A stretch of DNA of 13,143 nt from Lachnospiraceae bacterium (GTDB taxonomy: Bacteria > Bacillota > Clostridia > Lachnospirales > Lachnospiraceae), in contig JAAVAG010000029.1 of NCBI GenBank assembly GCA_014804185.1, forward strand, positions 1 through 13,143. Direction: 5' to 3'. This document shows positions 5,751 through 13,143 of the stretch, piece by piece. Within the stretch, counting starts at the first letter, position 1. Every line of letters starts with the position of its first letter. The position numbers and the translations under genes were made by a program. Under the pieces are notes generated by a model, which was not told the origin of the DNA, ran no database searches, and saw only the letters and a list, made by a program, of their open reading frames with translations.

Positions 5751-8705
5751 GTGAAAAAGAAGAAAAACAAAACCCGCATTCGCAATATATGCATTCTGGC
5801 TGTGCTGATTGTCGTTGCGGTTGTCGCATATAATCTGGCGTCCAGCGATGAATATGCAGATACCCGTGATGCAATTCTGGCAAAATACCTCAGTTATGAG
5901 GACACGTCCGCTGTCACTTACGATGCCTATATCTCCCAGTATGCCAAGGCATATGTGGACAATAAGGCCGACAGGATCACGCTGAAAGCTTCCCAGTATT
6001 CGGAGTCGGATATGAGCGGGCTGACAGAGAAAAACGGCGTTGTATGGACGCAGGATACAGGCTCTGTTACTTATGAATTTAATGTGGCAGAAGCCGGTCT
6101 GTATTATATCCAGCTTACATATTATACGGACACATCCAGCACACAGACGATATTGCGCAATGTGTATGTAAATGGAGAATTACCCTTTGATGATTGCAGG
6201 GATATCAATGTCAGCCGCCTCTGGATGGATGACAACAAGAATTGGCTTAATAACACCAAAGGCAACCAGGCTGCGCCTACCCAGATACAGGGAGAGGGGC
6301 CTGGCATCATGTATTTCAGTTCCAATGACTGCGATACAGTGGGAAACTATATGTTCTATTTTGAGAAGGGCAGAAATACAGTGACCCTGGAATCCGGTCA
6401 GTCGGTTCTGGGAATCAGTGAGATTGCTCTGGTTCCCGCATCGGAGATTCTTACTTATGAAAGATATCTGAGATATTATACCGAGGAAGAAGGCGCGGAG
6501 GTCGTCAGTGCCAATAATGTACCGGACGGCGCGATTGTGATCCAGGCGGAGGATGCCTCGATGAAGTCAAGTTCCTCCCTGTCTCCCAATAATGACCGTA
6601 CTTCCGTGGCTACCGAGCCCTATCATGCCACTTATATTGTGTATAACACAATCGGCGGTGAAAGCTGGGCGTCCGCAGGACAGAATATCAGTTGGACGGT
6701 AAATGTGGAGCGTGCCGGCTTGTATAAAATTGGCGTGCGCTTTAAACAGTATCTGAACAGAGGTTTCTACTCCGCTCGTTATCTGACCGTGAACGGGCAG
6801 CTTCCTTTCAAAGAAGCAGCAGAAGTCAGATTCGAATATGCGCCTGACTGGCAGACGGCTTATCTGGGCGGAGAGGACGGAGATTACTACTTCTATCTGG
6901 AGAAAGGCGAGAACACCATTTCCATGACTGCCACGCTGGGAGAACTGTCGGAGGCGGTGGAACTGGTAAACCAGAGCGTGGATAATCTGAATGTTCTGTA
7001 CCGCGAACTTACAGCGGTTACGGGAACGGATCCCGACAAATACCGCGACTATCAGATCCTGACCTATGTTTCTGACATGCAGGATGTACTGGAAGTGGAG
7101 TACACAAGACTGAACGCGGTAGTGGCGATGTTCGGTGAGAGTATGGAATCCGCGAACAAGACGTCCAGTGTGGTGGACATGATGAATTCCATGGTCAAGC
7201 TGATCAAGAGACCGGACGATGTGGCGGAATTTCTGCCGGATTTCAATACCAAGCTTTCGTCATTGGGCGAATGGGTGAATAGTATCAACAACCTGCCGCT
7301 GGAATTGGATTACATCATGGTGGCCGGAGACGGCTATGAGCTTCCCGCAGCGGAGGGCGGCTTCTTTGCAAATGTTGCTCACACTTGGAATGCCTTTATA
7401 GGATCTTTTACCAATGATTTCAAGGTGCATAACCAGGATGGCGATTCCGAGCAGAAGAAAGAGCAGTTGACCGTGTGGGTTGCAACCGATACAAGGGCGC
7501 AGTACGATATCATCCAGAAGATGATCAACTCCCATATGGAGACTATGAATTATGAAGTGAACCTGAGTATGGTAGGCGGAGATACAGTGCTTCCGGCTAC
7601 AGTGGCAGGAGAAGGACCGGATTTGGTGCTGCACTCCAGCTACAGTTCACCGACCAACTTTGCATACCGCAAGGCGGCATACGATCTGACACAGTTCAGT
7701 GATTTTGAAGAAATATACAAGCGTTTCCCGGCGGATACCAGGGCTTTCCTGGAGTATGAGGGCGGTGTATACGGCCTGCCTGACCAGCTTTCTTTCCCGG
7801 TGATGATCTATCGGAAAGATATTCTGGACTCTATGGGACTGGAAGTGCCTGAGACCTGGGAGGATCTGATGGGGATTATTCCTTATCTGGAAGCGGAAAA
7901 TATGAGCGTGTACCTGGCAAGCAATGAGTACATGACCCTTGGCGGCGGCACAAGTTCCACAACAATCCCGGTGAACAGCATTTTCCTTTCCATGCTGTAT
8001 CAGAAAGGTTACTCGCTGTACAATGCGGATTATACAAAGACCCGTATGGACGAGGTCGAATTGATGAAAGTGTTCAAGGAGTGGACAGAGTATTATACCA
8101 ACCAGGGTCTGAGTTACTCCATCAACCTTTCTACCAGATTCCGTACCGGAGAGGTTCCTGTGGCAGTGGTGGATTATACTTATGTAAATACCTTGAATGT
8201 ATCTGCACCGGAGATCGCGGGAAAATGGTCTATCGCTAAGATGCCCGGAACTTTGCAGGCGGACGGAACCGTGGATCATTCTGCGGCCTGCATGATCGCC
8301 ACCTGCTTTATTGTATCCTCCACAGTGGAGAAAGACGGTATGGCGGAGGAAGCCTGGGACTTCCTGAAATGGTGGACCAGCGAGGAGACGCAGGAGAATT
8401 ATTCTACGGAACTGAAAGCGGAGAACGGTGAAGCGGCGGAATTCCCTGTGGCAAATATGAATGCTATCAAAAACGGCGGACTGAATGAGGAATTCAAACA
8501 GGTGGTAATATCACTGCTTGATGACCTTCGCGCAGAGCCTCAGGTTCCCGGCGGATATATTACCGGGCGCGTGATTAGAAACGCATTTACTTCGGTTGTA
8601 ACTAACAATACGGATCCGGTGGATACGCTGTATATCCTGCTTGACGATATCAATAAGGAAATTACCAGCAAACGCACCGAATTTGGCTTGCACACGGCAG
8701 AATAG
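5751..8705 (+). CDS. membrane-anchored CBM-like/solute-binding fusion protein
   Basis: The 984-aa product (GTG start) probably binds glycans on the outer face of the membrane. A lysine-rich N-terminus precedes one hydrophobic segment (about 12-30) with no lipobox, which I read as an uncleaved signal anchor. Two beta-sandwich domains resembling CBM6/CBM35-type modules follow: about 74-234, and about 261-410 beginning AIVIQAEDASM. Both contain an AGLYxI strand, a VNGxLPF strand and an FYFEKG/FYLEKG-like strand before N-T-hydrophobic, so they look like duplicated modules. A helical linker region (about 411-570) leads to a family 1 solute-binding domain (about 573-975) with GEGPDLVLHSS, GVYGLPDQLSFPVMIYRKD and WDFLKWWTSEETQ. 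An in-frame TTG at 5670 would place the intercistronic hairpin inside the gene and is unlikely; GTG 5751 has AAAGGG (5737-5742) 8 nt upstream. The stop overlaps the next RBS. The ligand is unknown. Confidence 0.85.
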   Translation: MKKKKNKTRIRNICILAVLIVVAVVAYNLASSDEYADTRDAILAKYLSYEDTSAVTYDAYISQYAKAYVDNKADRITLKASQYSESDMSGLTEKNGVVWTQDTGSVTYEFNVAEAGLYYIQLTYYTDTSSTQTILRNVYVNGELPFDDCRDINVSRLWMDDNKNWLNNTKGNQAAPTQIQGEGPGIMYFSSNDCDTVGNYMFYFEKGRNTVTLESGQSVLGISEIALVPASEILTYERYLRYYTEEEGAEVVSANNVPDGAIVIQAEDASMKSSSSLSPNNDRTSVATEPYHATYIVYNTIGGESWASAGQNISWTVNVERAGLYKIGVRFKQYLNRGFYSARYLTVNGQLPFKEAAEVRFEYAPDWQTAYLGGEDGDYYFYLEKGENTISMTATLGELSEAVELVNQSVDNLNVLYRELTAVTGTDPDKYRDYQILTYVSDMQDVLEVEYTRLNAVVAMFGESMESANKTSSVVDMMNSMVKLIKRPDDVAEFLPDFNTKLSSLGEWVNSINNLPLELDYIMVAGDGYELPAAEGGFFANVAHTWNAFIGSFTNDFKVHNQDGDSEQKKEQLTVWVATDTRAQYDIIQKMINSHMETMNYEVNLSMVGGDTVLPATVAGEGPDLVLHSSYSSPTNFAYRKAAYDLTQFSDFEEIYKRFPADTRAFLEYEGGVYGLPDQLSFPVMIYRKDILDSMGLEVPETWEDLMGIIPYLEAENMSVYLASNEYMTLGGGTSSTTIPVNSIFLSMLYQKGYSLYNADYTKTRMDEVELMKVFKEWTEYYTNQGLSYSINLSTRFRTGEVPVAVVDYTYVNTLNVSAPEIAGKWSIAKMPGTLQADGTVDHSAACMIATCFIVSSTVEKDGMAEEAWDFLKWWTSEETQENYSTELKAENGEAAEFPVANMNAIKNGGLNEEFKQVVISLLDDLRAEPQVPGGYITGRVIRNAFTSVVTNNTDPVDTLYILLDDINKEITSKRTEFGLHTAE

Positions 8706-8711
8706 GAGGGG
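8704..8711 (+). promoter_or_regulatory. ribosome binding site overlapping the preceding stop codon
   Basis: AGGAGGGG begins within the TAG stop (8703-8705) of the CBM-SBP gene and sits 4-6 nt before ATG 8716. It identifies 8716 rather than the in-frame ATG 8641 (inside the preceding gene) as the permease start, and suggests tightly coupled translation. Confidence 0.85.
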
Positions 8712-8715
8712 AAAG

Positions 8716-9642
8716 ATGGCTGCTAATAAGATTTCTTTTAAGAGAAGGGCCGAACTGACCCTGAGAGACATGAAGCGCGGCATTCCCCTGTATCTGATGA
8801 TTGCCCCTTTCATGATACTGTTTTTCGTATTCGTGGTTTATCCGGTGCTGAAAGCCATGTGGTTCAGCTTCACGGACTACAATGTCCTGGAAAAAGCTAA
8901 TTTTGTGGGACTGCGCAACTATCAGAAACTGTTTTTGGATGACAGCACATTTATCACCGCCATCAAGAATACTTTTATCATCGCGGTGATTGTGGGCCCC
9001 GGCGGCTATATTATGTCTTTCCTGCTGGCGTGGATGATCAATGAACTGCCTCACAAGGTGGGTACGGTTCTGACCGTGATTTTCTATGCGCCCAGTATGG
9101 CAGGTACCGCCGTTGTCTCCGTGTTTGCACAGATCTTTTCTAACGACAGCAACGGTTACTTGAACGCATTCCTGCGAAAATTCGGCATGAATGATCCCAT
9201 CCTGTGGCTGTCGGATTCGAACTATGTAATGATCGTTGTGATTCTGGCATCCCTGTGGATGAGCATGGGCGTGGGTTTCCTCTCTTTCGTCGCCGGTATC
9301 AAGGGTGTGGATGAGGCGCAGTATGAGGCAGGCGCCATCGACGGCATCCGCAACCGCTGGCAGGAACTGTGGTACATCACTCTGCCGAACATGAAACCTC
9401 AGCTTTTGTTCGGCGCTGTTATGACCATCACCGGTTCGCTGTCTGTGGGAGCCATCGGTGACTCGCTGGTAGGTTTCCCCAGCCCCAACTATGCGACCCA
9501 TACCATCGTCAATCATCTGAACGACTATGGTTCTCTCCGTATGGAGATGGGATACGCATCGGCGATCGCCGTTATCCTGTTCCTGATTATGATCGTGTGC
9601 AACGGCCTGATCCAGAAGCTGCTGCGCAAGGTCGGAACCTGA
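8716..9642 (+). CDS. sugar ABC transporter permease, MalF/UgpA type (CUT1)
   Basis: One of the two membrane subunits of the importer. The 308-aa protein has about six membrane segments, the first at roughly 25-50 (LYLMIAPFMILFFVFVVYP). A cytoplasmic EAA loop, EAGAIDG (204-210) with ITLP (221-224), docks on the ATPase in this family. The second position of the motif pair is EAG rather than EAA, a common variant. NFVGLRNYQKLF after the first segment is a hallmark of MalF/UgpA-like CUT1 permeases. It lacks the long extra N-terminal segments of Escherichia coli MalF. The gene starts 10 nt after the CBM-SBP stop and precedes its partner permease by 21 nt, so it belongs to the same operon. No ATPase gene is adjacent. 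Confidence 0.95.
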   Translation: MAANKISFKRRAELTLRDMKRGIPLYLMIAPFMILFFVFVVYPVLKAMWFSFTDYNVLEKANFVGLRNYQKLFLDDSTFITAIKNTFIIAVIVGPGGYIMSFLLAWMINELPHKVGTVLTVIFYAPSMAGTAVVSVFAQIFSNDSNGYLNAFLRKFGMNDPILWLSDSNYVMIVVILASLWMSMGVGFLSFVAGIKGVDEAQYEAGAIDGIRNRWQELWYITLPNMKPQLLFGAVMTITGSLSVGAIGDSLVGFPSPNYATHTIVNHLNDYGSLRMEMGYASAIAVILFLIMIVCNGLIQKLLRKVGT

Positions 9643-9663
9643 TCGGAGAGAGGAAGGGTGAAT

Positions 9664-10590
9664 ATGGAAACGATAAAAAGACTTTATCAAACGCATTTAA
9701 ATAAAAAGAAGTCGAAAGACTTTACTCCTTTCGTCAAGAAATCCAAGAGAAGTTTCTGGGGAAATGTTATCCTCGGGTTATTCCTTTTGGTGATGGCGGT
9801 GGCGTTCTTCTTCCCGGTGGTATACATGGTCAGTCAATCCATGAAACCTATGAACGAGATGTTCATCTTCCCGCCCAAGATCATCGTGCAGAACCCGACA
9901 TTGAACAACTATCGCGACTTTGTGAACGTTCTGGCGAACACGGTGGTGCCGGTGACCAGATCGCTGTTCAACTCCCTTTTTGTGGTGGTGATCGGTTCTG
10001 TGGGGCATATTGTACTGGCTTCGCTGTGCGCGTATCCGCTTGCAAAGTACAAGTTCCCCGGCTCGAAGTTTTTTAACCAGATCATTGTGTATTCACTGAT
10101 GTTTAACGCATCTGTGACAATGATCCCCAACTTCCTGACCATTGCGGGACTGGGAATGCTGGATACCCAGTGGGCGATTATTATCCCTGGATTTGCATCC
10201 ACTCTGGGTCTGTACCTGATGAAGAACTTTATGGAACAGATCCCAGACAGTCTGATGGAGGCTGCCCAGATCGACGGAGCGGGCTATGTCCGCATTCACT
10301 TTACCATCGTTATGCCAGTGGTGAAACCGGCCCTGGTGACGGCGTTCATCATGGTATTCCAGAGTTTCTGGACCAATACGGGTGACAAGTTCATCTATAC
10401 GGAAGCACAGAAGGGTTTTGCTTATGTGGTGGGACAGCTGGCAAGCGGTAAGATCACCGGTGTGGGAACTTCCTACGCAGGTATTTCCTCCGCATCCGCT
10501 GTGATCATGTTCGCAGTACCGCTGGTAGTGTTCCTGATCATGCAGAACAACGTGGTATCTACGATGGCAACATCCGGTATGAAAGAATAA
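9664..10590 (+). CDS. sugar ABC transporter permease, MalG type (CUT1)
   Basis: Second membrane subunit, expected to form a heterodimer with the preceding permease. The product is 308 aa, the same length as its partner. A basic cytoplasmic N-terminus (about 1-32) precedes the first membrane segment, VILGLFLLVMAVAFFFPVVY. The EAA loop is canonical: MEAAQIDGAGYVRIHF with E199-A200-A201 and G205, then MPVVKPAL. ASLCAYPLAKYKFPG and the C-terminus VSTMATSGMKE, equivalent to the MalG VAGLTAGGVKG end, support the type. ATG 9664 is chosen because AGGAAGG (9651-9657) is 6 nt upstream; the in-frame GTG 9658 directly abuts that site. The next gene starts 10 nt after the stop. Confidence 0.95.
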   Translation: METIKRLYQTHLNKKKSKDFTPFVKKSKRSFWGNVILGLFLLVMAVAFFFPVVYMVSQSMKPMNEMFIFPPKIIVQNPTLNNYRDFVNVLANTVVPVTRSLFNSLFVVVIGSVGHIVLASLCAYPLAKYKFPGSKFFNQIIVYSLMFNASVTMIPNFLTIAGLGMLDTQWAIIIPGFASTLGLYLMKNFMEQIPDSLMEAAQIDGAGYVRIHFTIVMPVVKPALVTAFIMVFQSFWTNTGDKFIYTEAQKGFAYVVGQLASGKITGVGTSYAGISSASAVIMFAVPLVVFLIMQNNVVSTMATSGMKE

Positions 10591-10600
10591 GAGGTGGCGT

Positions 10601-12679
10601 ATGCAAAAATCAAAAAAGATTTGGAGCAGATGTCTTGCGGGACTTGCTCTTGTAATATGTGCCATCCTTGGATTTGGCACGGTATCCTATGCGGCGGATT
10701 CTTATTCGTACGACATCTGGGGCAACGTGGTTGCCGCACCGGATGCTTATGAACTGGAACGGACGATATATGGATCGGATCTGGGCGTGAGCAACATGTC
10801 CTCGGCCTCCGATGTAGTATACCGGAATGGAAAAGTATATCTTTGCATGAACGGTTATATCGTTATTGCCGACAAGGAATTTGAAAACATAACTTATATT
10901 ACGGAATATGTAAGGGAAAACGGATCCAAGAGCAGCATTGGATCTCCCAGCGGTATTTACGTCACGGAAGAAGGCCATATCTACATCTGTGAGCCCAGCC
11001 AGGGAGAAATCATCGAATTTGATGAAAACGGCAGATATGTGAGGGCCATCGGCGATCCGCACTGTATCGGACTGACGACAGCCTATCAGCCCAGAAGGCT
11101 GGTGGTGGACAGCGTGGGACGTATCTATGTGCTGGTGCAGAACTGCTACGAAGGTTTTGCGGAACTTGACCCTGATGGTAAGTTTAACCGCTATGTGGGC
11201 GCTACAGAAGTAACATACAGCATGTGGGATCTGTTCTGGAGGAATCTGCAGACAGAGGAACAGCGCGCAAGAAGCGCTCTCTGGCTGCCCACTTCCTACA
11301 GTGATCTGGCTATTGACGGGGACGGCTTTATCTTTGCCAGCGTATCGGGCGCGGCTTCCAACGAACCCATCAGGAAGCTGAATTCTTCCGGTGATAATGT
11401 AATGCCCGAGCATGACTTTGTTACGGTGCCCATGGGCGACTTTGAGGGTTCAAAATCCCAGTCCAATCTGAACCGTATTGCGGTGGCGGAGGATGGCCGG
11501 TTTGCAGTAATGGATACGAACTATTCCCGTATATTTGTCTACAGTTCGGACGGCTATCTGATGTATGAAGTGGCCGGTTCCGGAAATGTAGAGGGGAAAC
11601 TGAGTTCTCCTACGGCGCTCTGCTTTATGGATGACAAGATCATCGTGGTGGATGTGGTGCACCAGTCTCTGGAGATCTTTGCCCCTACCACTTACGGCGG
11701 ATTGATCAATTCTGCTCTGGAAGCACAGTCGGATTATGATTATGAGACGGCTGCGTCCTATTGGGAGCAGGTGCTGGATATTAACAATAATTTCTACTAT
11801 GCGAACCTGGGTCTGGGCAAACACCAGATGCGCACCGGGGAGTATGAGAAGGCTCAGGAAAACTTCTACATCGGCGCTGACAGGGATTATTATTCCAATG
11901 CCTATGCGCAGGTGTCAGGACAGTGGATGGATCGGAACTTCGGCAGGATCATAGCAATTCTTGTGACTGTGATCATTCTGGTGATTGCCTGGAAGATCTA
12001 CAGGAAATTCCGTCCGGCGCAGCCGAAAGATACAAAGCTGACCAGAGCCTGGAGCAAAATCAAATTCACATTGTTTAAATGGCCCGGCTATGTGCTGTCC
12101 AGTCCGTTTAAGGCTTTTGACGATGTGAAATACTGCGACGACGGTTCCCTGGCATTCAGCGTGGTAGTTATCATACTGTTTGGATGGATCAGCCTGATCC
12201 GGTACAGGTATACCGGTTTTCTGGTATCCTTTGTGGATATTAACAATGTAAATGTACCTTTGATCGTGGGCAGTGCGATCCTTCCCTATGTGGCCTTTAT
12301 CGTGGGCAACTGGGCGGTAGGTGTGCTGATGTCCGGTAAAGGAAAGGTCGTTCACATTACCAAGGTGGTGGGCTATTCTCTGTATCCGGCCTGCTGGCTG
12401 AATCTGGCGGGGACGATCTTGTCCAATTTTGTGACTCAGGATGAGGCGGCGCTGGTGAGCGCGCTGTTTGTACTTGGTACGGTACTGTTCTTCTTCTATA
12501 TGTTTATAGGAACCATTATGGTGAATCAGTATACGTTCACCAAAAACGTTGCCACACTGATCCTGTCGGTGGTGGCGATGCTGATCATCTGTTTTGTACT
12601 GATGTTGTTTGCGACCCTTCTGGCACAATTTGTGAACGACTGGGCGCAGATTATCAGAGAAATATCCATGGTACTGTAG
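10601..12679 (+). CDS. secreted NHL beta-propeller/TPR protein with C-terminal Yip1-like membrane domain
   Basis: Function unknown; probably an envelope scaffold or sensor for the transport system. The 692-aa product has a signal peptide (1-31, cleavage likely after SYA). It then has several NHL-type beta-propeller blades, clearest at about 114-150 (SPSGIYVTEEGHIYICEPS), 163-200, 290-325 and 336-365, followed by two TPR-like helical pairs (about 370-433) with YWEQVLDINNNFYYANLGLG. A membrane segment follows (about 450-467), then a basic linker and a Yip1-like domain (about 490-690): PFKAFDDVKYCDDGSLAF leading into five hydrophobic segments. The propeller and TPR should be extracellular and the basic linker cytoplasmic. 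GAGGTGG (10591-10597) precedes ATG 10601. The gene lies between the permeases and a lipoprotein, 16 nt from the latter, so a role with the transporter is likely but unproven. Confidence 0.8.
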   Translation: MQKSKKIWSRCLAGLALVICAILGFGTVSYAADSYSYDIWGNVVAAPDAYELERTIYGSDLGVSNMSSASDVVYRNGKVYLCMNGYIVIADKEFENITYITEYVRENGSKSSIGSPSGIYVTEEGHIYICEPSQGEIIEFDENGRYVRAIGDPHCIGLTTAYQPRRLVVDSVGRIYVLVQNCYEGFAELDPDGKFNRYVGATEVTYSMWDLFWRNLQTEEQRARSALWLPTSYSDLAIDGDGFIFASVSGAASNEPIRKLNSSGDNVMPEHDFVTVPMGDFEGSKSQSNLNRIAVAEDGRFAVMDTNYSRIFVYSSDGYLMYEVAGSGNVEGKLSSPTALCFMDDKIIVVDVVHQSLEIFAPTTYGGLINSALEAQSDYDYETAASYWEQVLDINNNFYYANLGLGKHQMRTGEYEKAQENFYIGADRDYYSNAYAQVSGQWMDRNFGRIIAILVTVIILVIAWKIYRKFRPAQPKDTKLTRAWSKIKFTLFKWPGYVLSSPFKAFDDVKYCDDGSLAFSVVVIILFGWISLIRYRYTGFLVSFVDINNVNVPLIVGSAILPYVAFIVGNWAVGVLMSGKGKVVHITKVVGYSLYPACWLNLAGTILSNFVTQDEAALVSALFVLGTVLFFFYMFIGTIMVNQYTFTKNVATLILSVVAMLIICFVLMLFATLLAQFVNDWAQIIREISMVL

Positions 12680-12687
12680 GGAGGAGG
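12680..12687 (+). promoter_or_regulatory. ribosome binding site for the last lipoprotein gene
   Basis: GGAGGAGG directly follows the TAG stop of the NHL-Yip1 gene and lies 8 nt before ATG 12696. This supports both the start codon and operon membership. Confidence 0.85.
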
Positions 12688-12695
12688 CGAAGAGA

Positions 12696-13143
12696 ATGAA
12701 AAAACGAACTATTTTTACCTATGCCGCAGTGCTCAGTCTCTGCCTTGCTTTCCTGGGGGGCTGTGGGGCTCCGGAGGAGTCCGGGGAGGAGGAGGTAAGC
12801 TACTGGGAAAACCAGCAGTTTGACAACCTCAGCGGAACCGATTTTATAGAGGTCGGCAAGAGCGGAAAAATGCAGCTTCTGCTGAACCCCTCAACAGGCG
12901 TTATCCGCTGGATGGATACTTCAACAGGCGCTTATCAGGATTCCAATATGCTGAACAATGAGCACCGCAGCGGTGGGACCAACGCGGAGAAATCCGACCT
13001 TGTGGTAAGGTTTTTCGCCGGCAGCAAAAACGCCAATAAGCTTTACGATACTACAAATGCCTATGATTCTTACAGCATGTGTGTCAGTCGGGATCAGCTT
13101 TCATACCAGAAGATTGACAACGGCGTTCGTATCCTGTATACCA
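12696..13143 (+). CDS. lipoprotein, DUF5696-like (3' end outside window)
   Basis: Only the first 149 codons are present; the frame is still open at the window end. MKKRTIFTYAAVLSLCLAFLGGC is a lipoprotein signal with lipobox LGGC and C23 as the lipidated residue, followed by a short acidic linker (ESGEEE). The mature start contains KMQLLLNPSTGVIRWMDTST and later SDLVVRFFAGS and NGVRILYT. From memory this matches the N-terminal pattern of DUF5696 proteins (a beta-strand region restating a nutrient-like LxLNPxT motif, then a nonself strand pair), large envelope proteins that occur beside sugar ABC transporter genes in Firmicutes. Catalytic activity cannot be judged from this fragment. The lipoprotein call is strong; the family call is moderate. 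Confidence 0.7.
   Translation, partial: MKKRTIFTYAAVLSLCLAFLGGCGAPEESGEEEVSYWENQQFDNLSGTDFIEVGKSGKMQLLLNPSTGVIRWMDTSTGAYQDSNMLNNEHRSGGTNAEKSDLVVRFFAGSKNANKLYDTTNAYDSYSMCVSRDQLSYQKIDNGVRILYT

Noticed and set aside
8662..9696. 344-codon minus-strand open frame opposite the first permease
   Set aside because: His/Gln/Asp-rich translation without domains, typical of antisense to membrane-protein codons; the permease has a canonical EAA loop.

Overview
The window reads as carbohydrate-utilisation DNA from a gut-type Gram-positive anaerobe, most likely a Lachnospiraceae (Clostridia) member. This rests on strong AGGAGG-type ribosome binding sites, two lipobox lipoproteins, a near-consensus sigma-A promoter, moderate GC, and protein families typical of that group. 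The genus cannot be fixed from the sequence. All recognised genes lie on the + strand.

Region 1 (1-177) is the 3' end of an unrelated gene whose tail resembles Rpn/PD-(D/E)XK-type putative transposase proteins. Region 2 (about 262-3767) holds two cytoplasmic glycoside hydrolases in tandem: a GH3 beta-glycosidase (beta-xylosidase/beta-glucosidase type) and a GH29 alpha-L-fucosidase. A 12-bp perfect-stem intrinsic terminator with a UUCG-type apex closes this unit (3797-3829).

Region 3 (3830-4066) is an AT-rich control region. It has a near-consensus promoter (TTGACA, 17 bp, TAGAAT), a perfect 16-bp direct repeat with a 32-bp period upstream of it, several small dyads and a leader of about 90 nt.

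Region 4 (4067 to the window end) is one operon. In order it encodes: a canonical sugar-binding lipoprotein; a strong intercistronic hairpin; a signal-anchored protein joining two carbohydrate-binding-like beta-sandwich domains to a second solute-binding domain; two CUT1-type permeases (MalF-like, then MalG-like); a secreted NHL beta-propeller/TPR/Yip1-like membrane protein; and the start of a lipoprotein resembling DUF5696 proteins.

Proposed logic (inference): the extracellular side captures a plant- or host-derived oligosaccharide using two different binding proteins, the two permeases import it, and the cytoplasmic GH3 and GH29 enzymes remove beta-linked sugars and fucose. The ATPase is not in the window and is presumably a shared MsmK-type protein encoded elsewhere. 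The non-standard partners (CBM-SBP fusion, NHL-TPR-Yip1 protein and DUF5696-like lipoprotein) are the best candidates for an undescribed envelope-associated glycan-capture assembly.
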